Source: Candidatus Poribacteria bacterium
GTDB taxonomy: Bacteria; Poribacteria; WGA-4E; WGA-3G
Length of the DNA stretch: 64,000 nt
Direction of reading: 5' to 3'
Assembly: GCA_028824685.1 (NCBI GenBank)
Contig: JAPPCZ010000082.1
Location: forward strand, 1-64,000
The notes under the pieces are model-generated. The model was not told the origin of the DNA, did not search any database, and worked only from the letters and a program-made list of their open reading frames with translations. Below are positions 35,456-43,894 of the stretch, in pieces (position 1 is the first letter of the stretch; every line of letters begins with the position of its first letter). The translations under genes and the position numbers were made by a program.

Positions 35456-35701
35456 ATGAATCGCACAAAAATTCCGCAAACCGATTCTATTCGAGAACTC
35501 GCTGATTTCTGGGATACACATGACTTAACCGATTTTGAAAACGAACTTGAAGAAGTAAGTGAACCTGTCTTTGACAACTCAGTTTCTGTTCAGTTAGAGT
35601 CCAAAGAATTAGAGATAATTGAGACTCTTGCTAAGTCGCGTGGCATATCACCTGAAAATCTAATTCGGGAATGGGTTATTGAACGTATTGCGGCAAGGTA
35701 G
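35456..35701 (+). CDS. CopG/BrnA-type antitoxin-like protein
   Basis: 81 residues. The opening IRELADFWDTHDLTDFENEL is the signature of the CopG_antitoxin / BrnA group (xFWDTHDxTD), and the C-terminus (VSVQLESKELEIIETLAKSR, then GISPENLIREWVIERI) is a ribbon-helix-helix DNA-binding segment. ATG 35456 is preferred because AATGGAGGAACTG precedes it; the frame begins at 35429. A TATAAT lies at 35,411-35,416. Such antitoxins repress their own operon and neutralise an RNase toxin (BrnT). Here no BrnT is present on either side; the next gene, 18 bases on, is a 273-residue DUF5677-like protein. Confidence 0.85.
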   Translation: MNRTKIPQTDSIRELADFWDTHDLTDFENELEEVSEPVFDNSVSVQLESKELEIIETLAKSRGISPENLIREWVIERIAAR

Positions 35702-35719
35702 TCATTGGAGGAGACATAA

Positions 35720-36541
35720 ATGGACGAAAAAGTACCTGAATTGCTTGATTTGACAAAAAAACTTTTAGATCTATCAAAGGATATTTTTGAAGAATCTCTT
35801 ACACCACATGAATCTTTAGAACGTATAAATGCTTTATACTCAGTTTTCCTCCGAGTTCAGATGCAGGAGGCTTTAAGGTTTGGCTACGGTGCTTACTATA
35901 GTTGTTATCATGGCTGGGGACACGGAGGTATTGGAGCATCTCGCTCCATATATGAAATTCTGCTTGACATTAAGTACATTAATCAAGATGAAACGCTTAA
36001 GGAAGAACGCTTTACGAGATTTCTTGATCACGGTGACGAGTATCTCTATCACAAGATGAGAATAATCCTTGAATCAGGACAAACAGTATCTCAAAAAGAT
36101 CAAGACAAGTATACAAATGCATACAACCAATTAAAGAAGAAATATAATGATAAGCACAAGCAGGAGGTTGACTCAAATGTTGAAAAAGCAAATGCAACAC
36201 CTAAGCATAGACCATACAACTGGGCAGGAATCGATCTGAGCGAAAAAGTGAAGATGGTTAATCTGGAGCAATTTCACCAATTGTACAAAAACCTTTCAAA
36301 CTTATCTCATGTTAGTATCGGTGCCACGCTTGCTACCATTGCGGATTCTACTGAAAATCAAATTGAAATGGATTTAAGTCTATATCCAAGTCCTATTCAC
36401 TGTTTCCTCGTCTTAAAGGTAATGTTCACTTGTATTTCTGGGATATTAGAGGAATATATGACCTACTTTAAGATTGAATATTCTGATCACCCAATCCTTG
36501 AAAACCTTTGGAAAAATTACCAAAAACTTTTAAACGAATAA
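35720..36541 (+). CDS. DUF5677-like protein adjoining the antitoxin gene
   Basis: 273 residues, mostly helical and soluble. Residues 60-110 (SRSIYEILLDIKYINQD) and the later YKNLSNLSHVSIGATLATIA segment resemble DUF5677, a family of unknown function often found beside mobile or defence genes. GGAGGAGACATAA precedes ATG 35720, 18 bases after the antitoxin stop, so the two are one operon. It is far larger than BrnT (about 90 residues) and shows no RNase motif that I can name. A role as toxin partner is only an inference from position. Confidence 0.7.
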   Translation: MDEKVPELLDLTKKLLDLSKDIFEESLTPHESLERINALYSVFLRVQMQEALRFGYGAYYSCYHGWGHGGIGASRSIYEILLDIKYINQDETLKEERFTRFLDHGDEYLYHKMRIILESGQTVSQKDQDKYTNAYNQLKKKYNDKHKQEVDSNVEKANATPKHRPYNWAGIDLSEKVKMVNLEQFHQLYKNLSNLSHVSIGATLATIADSTENQIEMDLSLYPSPIHCFLVLKVMFTCISGILEEYMTYFKIEYSDHPILENLWKNYQKLLNE

Positions 36542-36618
36542 ATGGATTTTCAGAATTTAGCAGCACCTTTTTGGGGTGGATAATTAACAATTGTGGTAAA
36601 CGCACAACCTAAAAGAAA

Positions 36619-38328
36619 ATGAATACTGTGAAACGACTTCACTTCCTCATTTCAATGCTATTTCTTGTCACAATCCCTTTCCTCCAAAGCGGTTTTGCAC
36701 AAGATTACGTTCACTATAAAACCCTTACCGGATCTAATGATGATGGGTGGGTTGAATGCGTTACGTTTAGTCCTGATGGTCAAATGCTCACCAGTAAAAA
36801 TTTTAACAGCATCCATTTATGGAACGTTGGGACAGGTAAGCACATCCGAACTTTCGTATTTTCTGAGACCATGTGGGAGGTGATGCCCCAAAACCCCACA
36901 TCGTTTAGTCTTGATGGTGAGATGCTTGCAATTGGGAGTTTAAATGGATCTATCTATTTGTGGGATCCTACCACAAGTGAAACAATCTTAAGAGGTGGTG
37001 TTTTCTATGATAAGATAGGTGATGCTTTGATAAGTAAGCACTTGAACACCATCGTAGGACACACAGAAAAGGTCTTAGGCGTTGCGTTTAGTCCTGATGG
37101 TCGGACGCTCGTGAGTGGAGGTTATGATAATATTATTCATCTATGGGATGTTTGGACAGGAAAATCCAAGAAAACTCTCACAGGGCATACGCGTGGGGTC
37201 TCTACCGTAGCATTTAGTCCTGATGGTAAAATTCTTGCAAGCGGAAGTTGGGACGATACCATTCGTTTATGGGATGTATCCTCTGGCAAACTCCAAAAAA
37301 CGATCATCACAGATCATGGAGGAATACGTTGTGTAAACTTTGCCTCAGATGGTCTTATTCTTGCAAGTGGTGGTGATTTCGGTAGTGATAATACAGTGCG
37401 GCTCTGGGATGTAAAAACTGGAAAGCACAATACCACGTTGGAGGGACACACAGGTTCGGTTACAAGTATTGTTTTCAGTCCTGACGGTAAAACCCTCGCA
37501 AGTGGGAGTGGGGATTGGACAGTGCGGCTCTGGGATGTAAAAACTGGAAAGCATAATACCACACTCACTGGACATACCTCTGACGTGTGGACTGTTGCAT
37601 TCAGTCCTGATGGCAGTATCCTTGCAAGCGCGGGACATGACAAAACTATCCGATTATGGAAATTAACTTCCCCTCACCCACCAAAAACCACCGCAAACCA
37701 AATCTATAACAACGCCATCCGCGCAGTCATGTGGATAGTCAACCCTGGCATAGGCGAAGGCAGCGGCGTACTACTTGACAAAAAATCCAAACTTGCTATC
37801 ACCAATGCCCACGTCACAGGCAAACAGAATACAATAGACGTATACTTCCCCGCACCAGACGAAAAAGGCGAACTCATTAAAGATCGGAATTTCTACCTAA
37901 CAAACGGCGGCGTGCTAAAACGACTCGGTTATTACACAAAAGGACACGTCATCTCAAGAAATGAGAAAACGGATTTGGCAACCATCAGACTTGATGGATT
38001 ACCCGAAACTGCTCGCGAAATTGATTGGAAACTCACGCCACCTGCAACAAAAGCAGGCGAATTGGTCTATATCCTCGGCAATCCTGCGAAACAGGACCTA
38101 TGGCGTTGGACACTCGGTGAATTCCTAAACGACCATCAAGATTTCTTGCACATTCAGTCTGATGTGTTCGGTGGCAACAGTGGCGGTCCCGTGCTTAACA
38201 AACAAGGCATCTTACTCGGCATTGTGGCACGGAGCGATCAACTCATGAATGCAGCTGCTATTCCTGCAAGACACATAAACCAGCTACTATCTGAATCGAA
38301 GGTGAAACACTCACGGATTAGCAGATAG
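36619..38328 (+). CDS. Secreted WD40 propeller fused to a trypsin-like serine protease
   Basis: 569 residues. Signal peptide HFLISMLFLVTIPFLQSGFA; then about seven WD40 repeats, residues 30-350, each with the bacterial form VAFSPDGKTLASGSxDxTIRLWD. From about 370 a trypsin/HtrA-type domain: GEGSGVLLD, His in AITNAHVTG, Asp in RNEKTDLATIRLDG, and Ser in FGGNSGGPVLNKQG, so the catalytic triad is complete. No PDZ domain follows. The enzyme would be periplasmic or exported, with the propeller presenting substrates or partners. WD40 repeats 4-6 are more alike at DNA level than the others, suggesting recent internal duplication. Confidence 0.92.
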   Translation: MNTVKRLHFLISMLFLVTIPFLQSGFAQDYVHYKTLTGSNDDGWVECVTFSPDGQMLTSKNFNSIHLWNVGTGKHIRTFVFSETMWEVMPQNPTSFSLDGEMLAIGSLNGSIYLWDPTTSETILRGGVFYDKIGDALISKHLNTIVGHTEKVLGVAFSPDGRTLVSGGYDNIIHLWDVWTGKSKKTLTGHTRGVSTVAFSPDGKILASGSWDDTIRLWDVSSGKLQKTIITDHGGIRCVNFASDGLILASGGDFGSDNTVRLWDVKTGKHNTTLEGHTGSVTSIVFSPDGKTLASGSGDWTVRLWDVKTGKHNTTLTGHTSDVWTVAFSPDGSILASAGHDKTIRLWKLTSPHPPKTTANQIYNNAIRAVMWIVNPGIGEGSGVLLDKKSKLAITNAHVTGKQNTIDVYFPAPDEKGELIKDRNFYLTNGGVLKRLGYYTKGHVISRNEKTDLATIRLDGLPETAREIDWKLTPPATKAGELVYILGNPAKQDLWRWTLGEFLNDHQDFLHIQSDVFGGNSGGPVLNKQGILLGIVARSDQLMNAAAIPARHINQLLSESKVKHSRISR

Positions 38329-38524
38329 GGTTGGACACGCGGTAGCACATTTTTTTATACTATCTTTAGTCCCGTGAATCAACGCCAATACGTGTGTTAT
38401 TTGACGGGGTCGTAGTCGCGCAATCTATAACGGCTTTTTTGTTTTTAAACACTTGACTATTTTTCTACTTTATGTTATGTTTGACAGTGAGGATGAACTT
38501 TATTTTATATAGGAGGTTATATTT
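38329..38524. repeat. Gap with one CAACG hairpin
   Basis: Near 38,368-38,410 the text AGTCCCGTGAATCAACGCCA...ATTTGACGGGG is a degraded CAACG-type insertion inside a GTCCC/GGGAC palindrome. The remainder is AT-rich and carries the -35 element of the LamG gene that follows. Confidence 0.6.
38481..38510 (+). promoter_or_regulatory. Possible promoter of the second LamG gene
   Basis: A perfect TTGACA at 38,481-38,486 with a weak -10 (TTTATA or TTATAT) 17-18 bases on, followed at once by an AGGAGG ribosome site 7 bases before ATG 38525. The transcript leader would be very short. Confidence 0.45.
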
Positions 38525-39277
38525 ATGTATCGGATTATATTTTCTATTTTAATCATCGGGTTAATGATTGCCCCATTTTACGCCGAGGCGTTTAATCTAA
38601 AGGATAAGGAACTACTGCTTTACTTTTCTTTTGATGATGACAAAGGAAATGCGGTAGAAGATCTATCACCACATGGAAACGACGGCGAAATCGTCGGAGG
38701 TGCTGAATTTGTTGATGGTAAAGTAGGACAGGCTCTAAAGTTCAGCCAAAATGCAGAGGTTAAGGCGCCTCATATTGCACTGAATGACAAGAGTTTTACA
38801 GTGACATTATGGGCGAAGCCGATGTTGACAGGTGGTGACCAACAGTGTGTCTTTTCACAGACACAAGTGAATGCTGGAAACACAAGTCTTCATTATCGTA
38901 TTTACAACAATGGCACCGTCCGCATGGGATTTTATGGTAATGACCTTGACGCTGCCGCTGCAGTTAAAGCAGACGAGTGGGCACATATCTGTTTCTGGTT
39001 GGATGCGGATAAGAAAACCCGAAGGGTCTATATTAACGGTGAGCAGAAAGCTGAAGATAAAGACAAATCTCTTTACAAGGGAACTGCCGGTAATACGATG
39101 GTAGGCTCCTGGGGAAACACCGGTCAAAAGTTTAACGGTCTCATTGATGAAGTGATGGTATGGGAACGTGCTTTGAGCGAAGATGAAATTGAGCAGAGCA
39201 TGGAGCCTGGCGCTGCTGCTGTCGACGCAAACGGCAAACTTACTACCACATGGGCTAATGTAAAAAGATCGAATTAG
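38525..39277 (+). CDS. Secreted LamG-domain protein with TTTW tail
   Basis: 250 residues. Signal sequence IIFSILIIGLMIAPFYAEAF, then one LamG domain: LLLYFSFDDDKGNAVEDLSP, VGQALKFSQNAEV, SFTVTLWAKPM, WAHICFWLDADKKTRRVYIN and FNGLIDEVMVWERALSEDEI. It ends KLTTTWANVKRSN, the shared C-terminal tail. Its LamG domain is related to that of the gene at 28,009 but diverged. Probably binds carbohydrate outside the inner membrane. AGGAGGTTAT gives a strong ribosome site. Confidence 0.9.
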   Translation: MYRIIFSILIIGLMIAPFYAEAFNLKDKELLLYFSFDDDKGNAVEDLSPHGNDGEIVGGAEFVDGKVGQALKFSQNAEVKAPHIALNDKSFTVTLWAKPMLTGGDQQCVFSQTQVNAGNTSLHYRIYNNGTVRMGFYGNDLDAAAAVKADEWAHICFWLDADKKTRRVYINGEQKAEDKDKSLYKGTAGNTMVGSWGNTGQKFNGLIDEVMVWERALSEDEIEQSMEPGAAAVDANGKLTTTWANVKRSN

Positions 39278-39339
39278 ATTTCATCCAAGTTTGATGAAAT
39301 CACGATATAGACACATTTATGTTATATGCAAATCATCCA

Positions 39340-39364
39340 TAGGCGCGGTTTGTAGCCGCGCCTA
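39340..39364. terminator. GC-rich hairpin between convergent genes
   Basis: TAGGCGCGG-TTTGTAG-CCGCGCCTA: a 9-bp perfect stem, with TATTGCTTTTG on one side. It may terminate transcription from the LamG gene (weak T-run) but is also a member of the GTAGGCGCGG repeat seen at 53,559. Confidence 0.5.
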
Positions 39365-39401
39365 TATTGCTTTTGTTTGATATTTAGAAACCTGCTGATT
39401 C

Positions 39402-40436
39402 CTATAATGAACCGTCCCCAAACTTTTTCTGGAACAGCGATACCGTATCGTGATCAGGGTGATTCGGTAGTTCAGCGGGAGACTCCCACTCTTCATCAAC
39501 GTCCGTCAGTTTCACAGGTTTCCCATCATTTTCCAAAATTGATTTCCACCCCGCAAGGAAGACGTTGGTCTTGTGCTGAAGCTGCCCAAAGGTTTGCGGC
39601 ATTTCGTTGTGTAGTGCCATATTCTGGAATGCCCAGATTGTCGGCACCCAGATTTCTGTCTTATCATAAGGATAACCTGTACCAGTATGGATTCTAAAAT
39701 TTTCGCCACCGTAAGCTTCACGCGTGTGAATCTGCACGGTGCCCCATGAACCGCTTACCTGATGGAGTGTCCCATAGAATTGGTGTCCCTCGCCATTAAC
39801 GTGCTCAAAAGTGATGACACCGGGAGGGCTATGCCAACTATCCGCCTGATATGCTACGGACACAACGGGGTTACCTGCTTCTGCTATTGCTTTGCACACC
39901 ATATAGACACCGTGAATGCCGTGTGTGGGATAGTCATCAAACGAGTTAGTGGCTGTGTAGCAGACGATTTGTTTGTCACTTGCCCATGCCTTAGCGCGTG
40001 AGATTGGCTCGTTATGTTCGTGGCTTGATGGTGCAAGGATTGTTGCACCGTGTTTTTCTGCCAACGTTATCATTTTCCGCGCTTTGGCAAGGGAATTGGC
40101 AAATGGGCGATTGATAAGGTTCGGCAGACCCGCTTCAAGATAGGGTTCGTGTAGGATATGGTTCCATGGATGATTATAATATCCACCGGAAATTACGCCA
40201 TCTACCTTTCCTAACATATCATCAAAATTTTTGACAACTTCGCATCCGTAAGATTCAGCAATCGCTTTTGCTTTCTCATATTCAATGTCCCAACAGTGTG
40301 TGATGCGCATTCCTGTAAAAGGCGTATCTTTCTGACCGGCGCGCGGGTTAATGGCAGGTGCCCACAACGGCATATGCGAATAAGAATCTACGTTCAGAAA
40401 TCCAACGCGGAAAGGTTTAGTGTTAGGTGCTTGCAT
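39402..40436 (-). CDS. Gfo/Idh/MocA family oxidoreductase
   Basis: 344 residues. N-terminal nucleotide-binding fold opens VGFLNVDSYSHMPLWAPAIN in place of the usual GxGxxG, with WDIEYEKAKAIAESYGCEVV and KVDGVISGGYYNHPWNHILH typical of the family's second half-domain; LPNLINRPFANSLAKAR corresponds to the EKP loop with the Lys/Pro altered to NRP. The loss of the canonical GxGxxG and of EKP Lys suggests an unusual cofactor mode or a non-redox role. Downstream gene of a minus-strand group with another Gfo/Idh/MocA member and a sugar isomerase. Confidence 0.8.
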   Translation of the reverse strand: MQAPNTKPFRVGFLNVDSYSHMPLWAPAINPRAGQKDTPFTGMRITHCWDIEYEKAKAIAESYGCEVVKNFDDMLGKVDGVISGGYYNHPWNHILHEPYLEAGLPNLINRPFANSLAKARKMITLAEKHGATILAPSSHEHNEPISRAKAWASDKQIVCYTATNSFDDYPTHGIHGVYMVCKAIAEAGNPVVSVAYQADSWHSPPGVITFEHVNGEGHQFYGTLHQVSGSWGTVQIHTREAYGGENFRIHTGTGYPYDKTEIWVPTIWAFQNMALHNEMPQTFGQLQHKTNVFLAGWKSILENDGKPVKLTDVDEEWESPAELPNHPDHDTVSLFQKKFGDGSL

Positions 40437-40538
40437 GGTTGTCTCCTTTTATAGTTCTCAGTCTTCAGTTCTCGGTTGTCAGTTAAAAGCAGTATCTAAG
40501 GCACGTTGTATCTCTCTTTTCTATTTGCTGACTGCTAT

Positions 40539-41699
40539 TTACATTGAAACCCAAGTTGAGCCGTTTTCACAAGACTCAACCGCTTTGTAAATGAACTGCA
40601 TCCCTCTAAGTCCGTCATAGACTGTTGGAAAATCATACGCTTCGGTTTTCATCGGGTCGCCATCAATGTGTCGCCGGATTGCCTCAACAATACCCACATA
40701 GATAGTCGCAAATGCTTCCAAGTATCCTTCGGGATGTCCAGTCGGGATACGCGCACCTGCAGCCGCTGCTTCAGATAGATAACCCTGACCGCGGGTAAGC
40801 GTTTGCCTCGGTTCACCATAACGATAGAGTTCGAGATAGTTCGGATTCTCCTGCGCCCATTTCACTGCGCCCTGTTCGGCGTAAACGCGGAGCGTGAGTC
40901 CATTTTCTTCCCCGGTGGCAACTTGACTTATGCTTAAAACACCTTTACCACCACCTTTGAAACGGAGCAAGGCGTTGACATCCTCATCAAGTACCCTGTC
41001 GGGAAGGAAGGTGCTTTTATCAGCACAGAGTTCGGTAATCGGATCGCCGGTGACGTATTCAAGCAGGTTAACACAATGTGTGCCGACATCGCCCATCGTA
41101 CCACCAATACCTGACTGTGCTGGATCCACCCGCCACGCAGCTTGCTTCTGACCGAGTTTCTCGTGCGGCACCATCAGGAAATCCTGGAGGTATTCGACGA
41201 TAACTTTACGGATTTGTCCCATTGAACCCTCGGCGAACAGATCACGCGCATGCCGTACGAGCGGATGCCCTGTATAGTTGTGTGTCAGCGCAAAGACAAG
41301 TCCTGAATCTTTGACGAGTTGGACAAGTGCTTCTGCCTCATCAAGACTGTAAGTCATCGGTTTATCGCAGACAACGTGGAAACCCGCGTCTAAAAAGGTC
41401 TTCGCGATGTCAAAGTGGGAGAGATTTGGTGTGACAATGCTGACAAAATCAATGCGTTCATCTTCGGGGAGCGCTGCTTCGGTTTCCGCCATCTCTGCGT
41501 AACTGTTGTAGCAGCGATTTGGGTCAAGATACAATTCTTCACCTGTGATTCGCGTGTTTTCGGGGTCGCGCGAGAAACACCCAGCGACAACTTCAATCTG
41601 CTGATCAAGCGTGGCAGCGATGCGGTGAACACCACCAATAAACGCTCCCTGTCCACCACCTACCATACCCATTCGTAATTTTCGTTTCCAAGATTCCAT
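40539..41699 (-). CDS. Gfo/Idh/MocA family oxidoreductase
   Basis: About 386 residues. Canonical features: dinucleotide fold MGMVGGGQGAFIGGVHR, VSIVTPNLSHFDIAKTFLDA, and the catalytic-Lys loop HVVCDKPMTYSLDEAEALV (DKP). The second domain has GGTMGDVGTHCVNLLEYVTG, where Asp and His face the sugar. It should oxidise a hydroxyl of a sugar or inositol with NAD(P). Of the two in-frame ATGs, 41,699 has GGAG at good distance (8 bases); 41,705 is too close. It sits 22 bases after the sugar isomerase gene on the same strand. Confidence 0.92.
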   Translation of the reverse strand: MESWKRKLRMGMVGGGQGAFIGGVHRIAATLDQQIEVVAGCFSRDPENTRITGEELYLDPNRCYNSYAEMAETEAALPEDERIDFVSIVTPNLSHFDIAKTFLDAGFHVVCDKPMTYSLDEAEALVQLVKDSGLVFALTHNYTGHPLVRHARDLFAEGSMGQIRKVIVEYLQDFLMVPHEKLGQKQAAWRVDPAQSGIGGTMGDVGTHCVNLLEYVTGDPITELCADKSTFLPDRVLDEDVNALLRFKGGGKGVLSISQVATGEENGLTLRVYAEQGAVKWAQENPNYLELYRYGEPRQTLTRGQGYLSEAAAAGARIPTGHPEGYLEAFATIYVGIVEAIRRHIDGDPMKTEAYDFPTVYDGLRGMQFIYKAVESCENGSTWVSM

Positions 41700-41721
41700 A
41701 GTCATTACTCCAATTTAGTTG

Positions 41722-42774
41722 TCAAGAATTCAAACCAAGAATATCTCTATTCCGTTCCACGTCTGTCTCACCGCCAGCAAAGTCATCAAAGGCGACATCG
41801 GTTGTCTCAATGATGTGTTTAGCGATAAACGGTGCGCCTTCTGCCGCGCCTTGTTCTGGACTTTTGACGCAGCATTCCCATTCCAGCACTGCCCAACTGT
41901 CGTAGCCTGCTTCGGTGAGCAGTGTGAACACTTGTGTGAAATCCACCTGTCCATCACCCAGCGAACGGAATCTTCCCGCGCGACCTGCCCATGACTGATA
42001 ACCACCGTAGACCCCAACTCGACCTGTCGGACGGAATTCGGCATCCTTAACATGAAATCCTTTGATGCGTTCTCCGTACAACCGAATGAAGTCGATATAG
42101 TCAAGCTGTTGCAGGAGAAAATGGCTTGGATCGTAGTTGAGGCAGACGGCGGGATGATTGTCCGTATAATCCAGGAACATCTCATAAGTCGCACCGTCAT
42201 AAATGTCTGAACCTGGGTGGAGTTCGTAGGCGAAGACCTGACCGTTATCGTGAGCCAGATTCAAAAGAGACAGCCACCGTGCAGCGAGTTCTTTGAACGC
42301 CTCTTCAATGATTCCATCGGGACGTTGAGGCCACGGGTAGACGGTGTGCCACGCGAACCCCCCTGAAAGTACGGGAATGACATCCAATCCCATGTTAACC
42401 GAAGCGTGGATACATTTGGTCAATTCGCCTGTTGCCCATGCTGTCCTTTCGGTACCGCGCAGACCGGGTGGATGAAACGCCTCGAACATCACTTCATACG
42501 CGGGATGTATAGCTAAGACTTGTCCAGCAAGGTAACCTGCCACCTCTGTAGCTTCAAGTCCAATCTCATTAAGCATTCCTTTGAATTCATCGCAATAGGT
42601 TTTGGACTCGGCTGCTTTTCCAAGGTCAATAACGCGATCGTCCCATCCGGGAAGTTGAACGCCTTTGTAACCTAAACTTGCAACCCATTTCCCAATATTC
42701 TCCATAGTATCGTATGGCGCCTCGTCCCGCATGAATTGGGCGAGAAAGATAGCTGGACCTTTGATTTTCGGCAT
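41722..42774 (-). CDS. Sugar phosphate isomerase/epimerase (xylose-isomerase-like TIM barrel)
   Basis: 350 residues of the AP endonuclease 2 / xylose-isomerase-like fold. Metal ligand text: AYELHPGSDIYDG, CLNYDPSHFLLQQ, GFHVKDAEF and DSWAVLEWECC, giving the expected Glu, Asp/His, His and Glu. Start MPKIKGPAIFLAQFM; GGAGGAAC precedes the ATG. Members isomerise or epimerise sugars or inositol derivatives. It is the first gene of the three-gene sugar unit with two Gfo/Idh/MocA enzymes, a common catabolic partnership. Confidence 0.92.
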   Translation of the reverse strand: MPKIKGPAIFLAQFMRDEAPYDTMENIGKWVASLGYKGVQLPGWDDRVIDLGKAAESKTYCDEFKGMLNEIGLEATEVAGYLAGQVLAIHPAYEVMFEAFHPPGLRGTERTAWATGELTKCIHASVNMGLDVIPVLSGGFAWHTVYPWPQRPDGIIEEAFKELAARWLSLLNLAHDNGQVFAYELHPGSDIYDGATYEMFLDYTDNHPAVCLNYDPSHFLLQQLDYIDFIRLYGERIKGFHVKDAEFRPTGRVGVYGGYQSWAGRAGRFRSLGDGQVDFTQVFTLLTEAGYDSWAVLEWECCVKSPEQGAAEGAPFIAKHIIETTDVAFDDFAGGETDVERNRDILGLNS

Positions 42775-42854
42775 TGTTCCTCCACTTTTATATCCGTGTT
42801 GTAAACGTCAACCAATATATAGTAAACTTTAGAATTAACGTGGCATTTTGAGAT

Positions 42855-42918
42855 GTAGGAGGGAACTCCGATTCCCGACTATCAGTGAGGTTCGTCGCGA
42901 TTCGGAGATCGCTCCTAC
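42855..42918. repeat. 64-bp double hairpin (BIME-like), copy 1
   Basis: Starts GTAGGAGGGAACTCCGATTC and ends GAGATCGCTCCTAC. It consists of two inverted 25-base units, one with stem GGGAA/TTCCC, one with GCGAT/ATCGC, around the same TCGGAG loop. An inverted copy with 62 of 64 bases identical lies at 49,596-49,659. Confidence 0.88.
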
Positions 42919-43026
42919 AGATCAGGTTTAAATCCATGAAATCAATTACCAAATGTTCACGTATATTGAGTATAATATATAAAAGTAACCTTGAAATGTC
43001 AAGAGTTTTGGAGGCTGTTGAGTTTA

Positions 43027-43890
43027 GTGGTACAAGAAAAAGTTAAACAACCTGTATATGGACTAACTGTCCGCGGTGTTAAGAAACATTTTCACAGAAG
43101 AAAAAAAACTGAAGAAAAACTACGTTTTCATCAGAAGATTCGGCACTGGTTAAAGCGTGAAAAGGAAACGATCCGGGCTGTTGATGGCATCTCCCTTGAT
43201 GTTAGTATCGGTGAAATATACGGTATTTTAGGTGCTAACGGTTCTGGCAAATCAACCCTTATCCGTCTTATATCAACGCTTCTTTTGCCAGATGCTGGGA
43301 GTATCCACGTTTTCGGAGATGATGTCGTTACCAACAGTATGAAGGTGCGACGTGTCATGAACCGTGTCTCTGTTGAAGCGTCCTTTTTTAAACGTCTTTC
43401 TTCAGCAGAAAACCTGATATACGCCGCGCGTCTTTACGGGATCTCGGCAGCAGAAGCAAATAAAAAAGCGCGCAACATTTTAGAGAGACTCGGTTTTGAA
43501 GCGAAGCGGATGGATGGAGAGATGGAACAACTCTCACGCGGGATGCAACAGAAGGTTGCGATTGCGCGTGCGCTTTTAACTACGCCTATGCTTCTATTAC
43601 TTGATGAACCGACAACGGGACTTGACCCGAAATCTAAGCGCGATGTACAAGCCTTTATTGAGGAAATCCGAAACGAGCGAAATGCCGTTATCGTGTTAAC
43701 GACACATGATATGGTAGAAGCAGAAAAGTTGTGCGATAGGATCGCTATTATTGACAACGGTAAGTTTATTGCGGAGGGGACTGTGAAAGAGTTAATTGCC
43801 AAAGTGCCGCCAAAAGATAATTCACCTGTTACGCTTGAAGATGTGTTCATTGCATTGACAGGAAAAGACTTAGAGGAAGGAGAAGAATAA
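43027..43890 (+). CDS. ABC exporter ATP-binding protein
   Basis: About 288 residues. A basic N-terminal extension (FHRRKKTEEKLRFHQKIRHW) precedes the ATPase: Walker A GANGSGKSTL, VSVEASFFKRLS around the Q-loop, signature QLSRGMQQKVAIA, Walker B LLLLDEPTTGLD and the His switch TTHDMVEAEKLC. The extension suits O-antigen/LPS- or drug-type ABC-2 exporters. The start is uncertain: GGAGG at 43,010-43,014 lies 3 bases before TTG 43018 and 12 before GTG 43027. It is followed 4 bases on by its permease. Confidence 0.9.
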   Translation: MVQEKVKQPVYGLTVRGVKKHFHRRKKTEEKLRFHQKIRHWLKREKETIRAVDGISLDVSIGEIYGILGANGSGKSTLIRLISTLLLPDAGSIHVFGDDVVTNSMKVRRVMNRVSVEASFFKRLSSAENLIYAARLYGISAAEANKKARNILERLGFEAKRMDGEMEQLSRGMQQKVAIARALLTTPMLLLLDEPTTGLDPKSKRDVQAFIEEIRNERNAVIVLTTHDMVEAEKLCDRIAIIDNGKFIAEGTVKELIAKVPPKDNSPVTLEDVFIALTGKDLEEGEE

Positions 43891-43894
43891 AACG

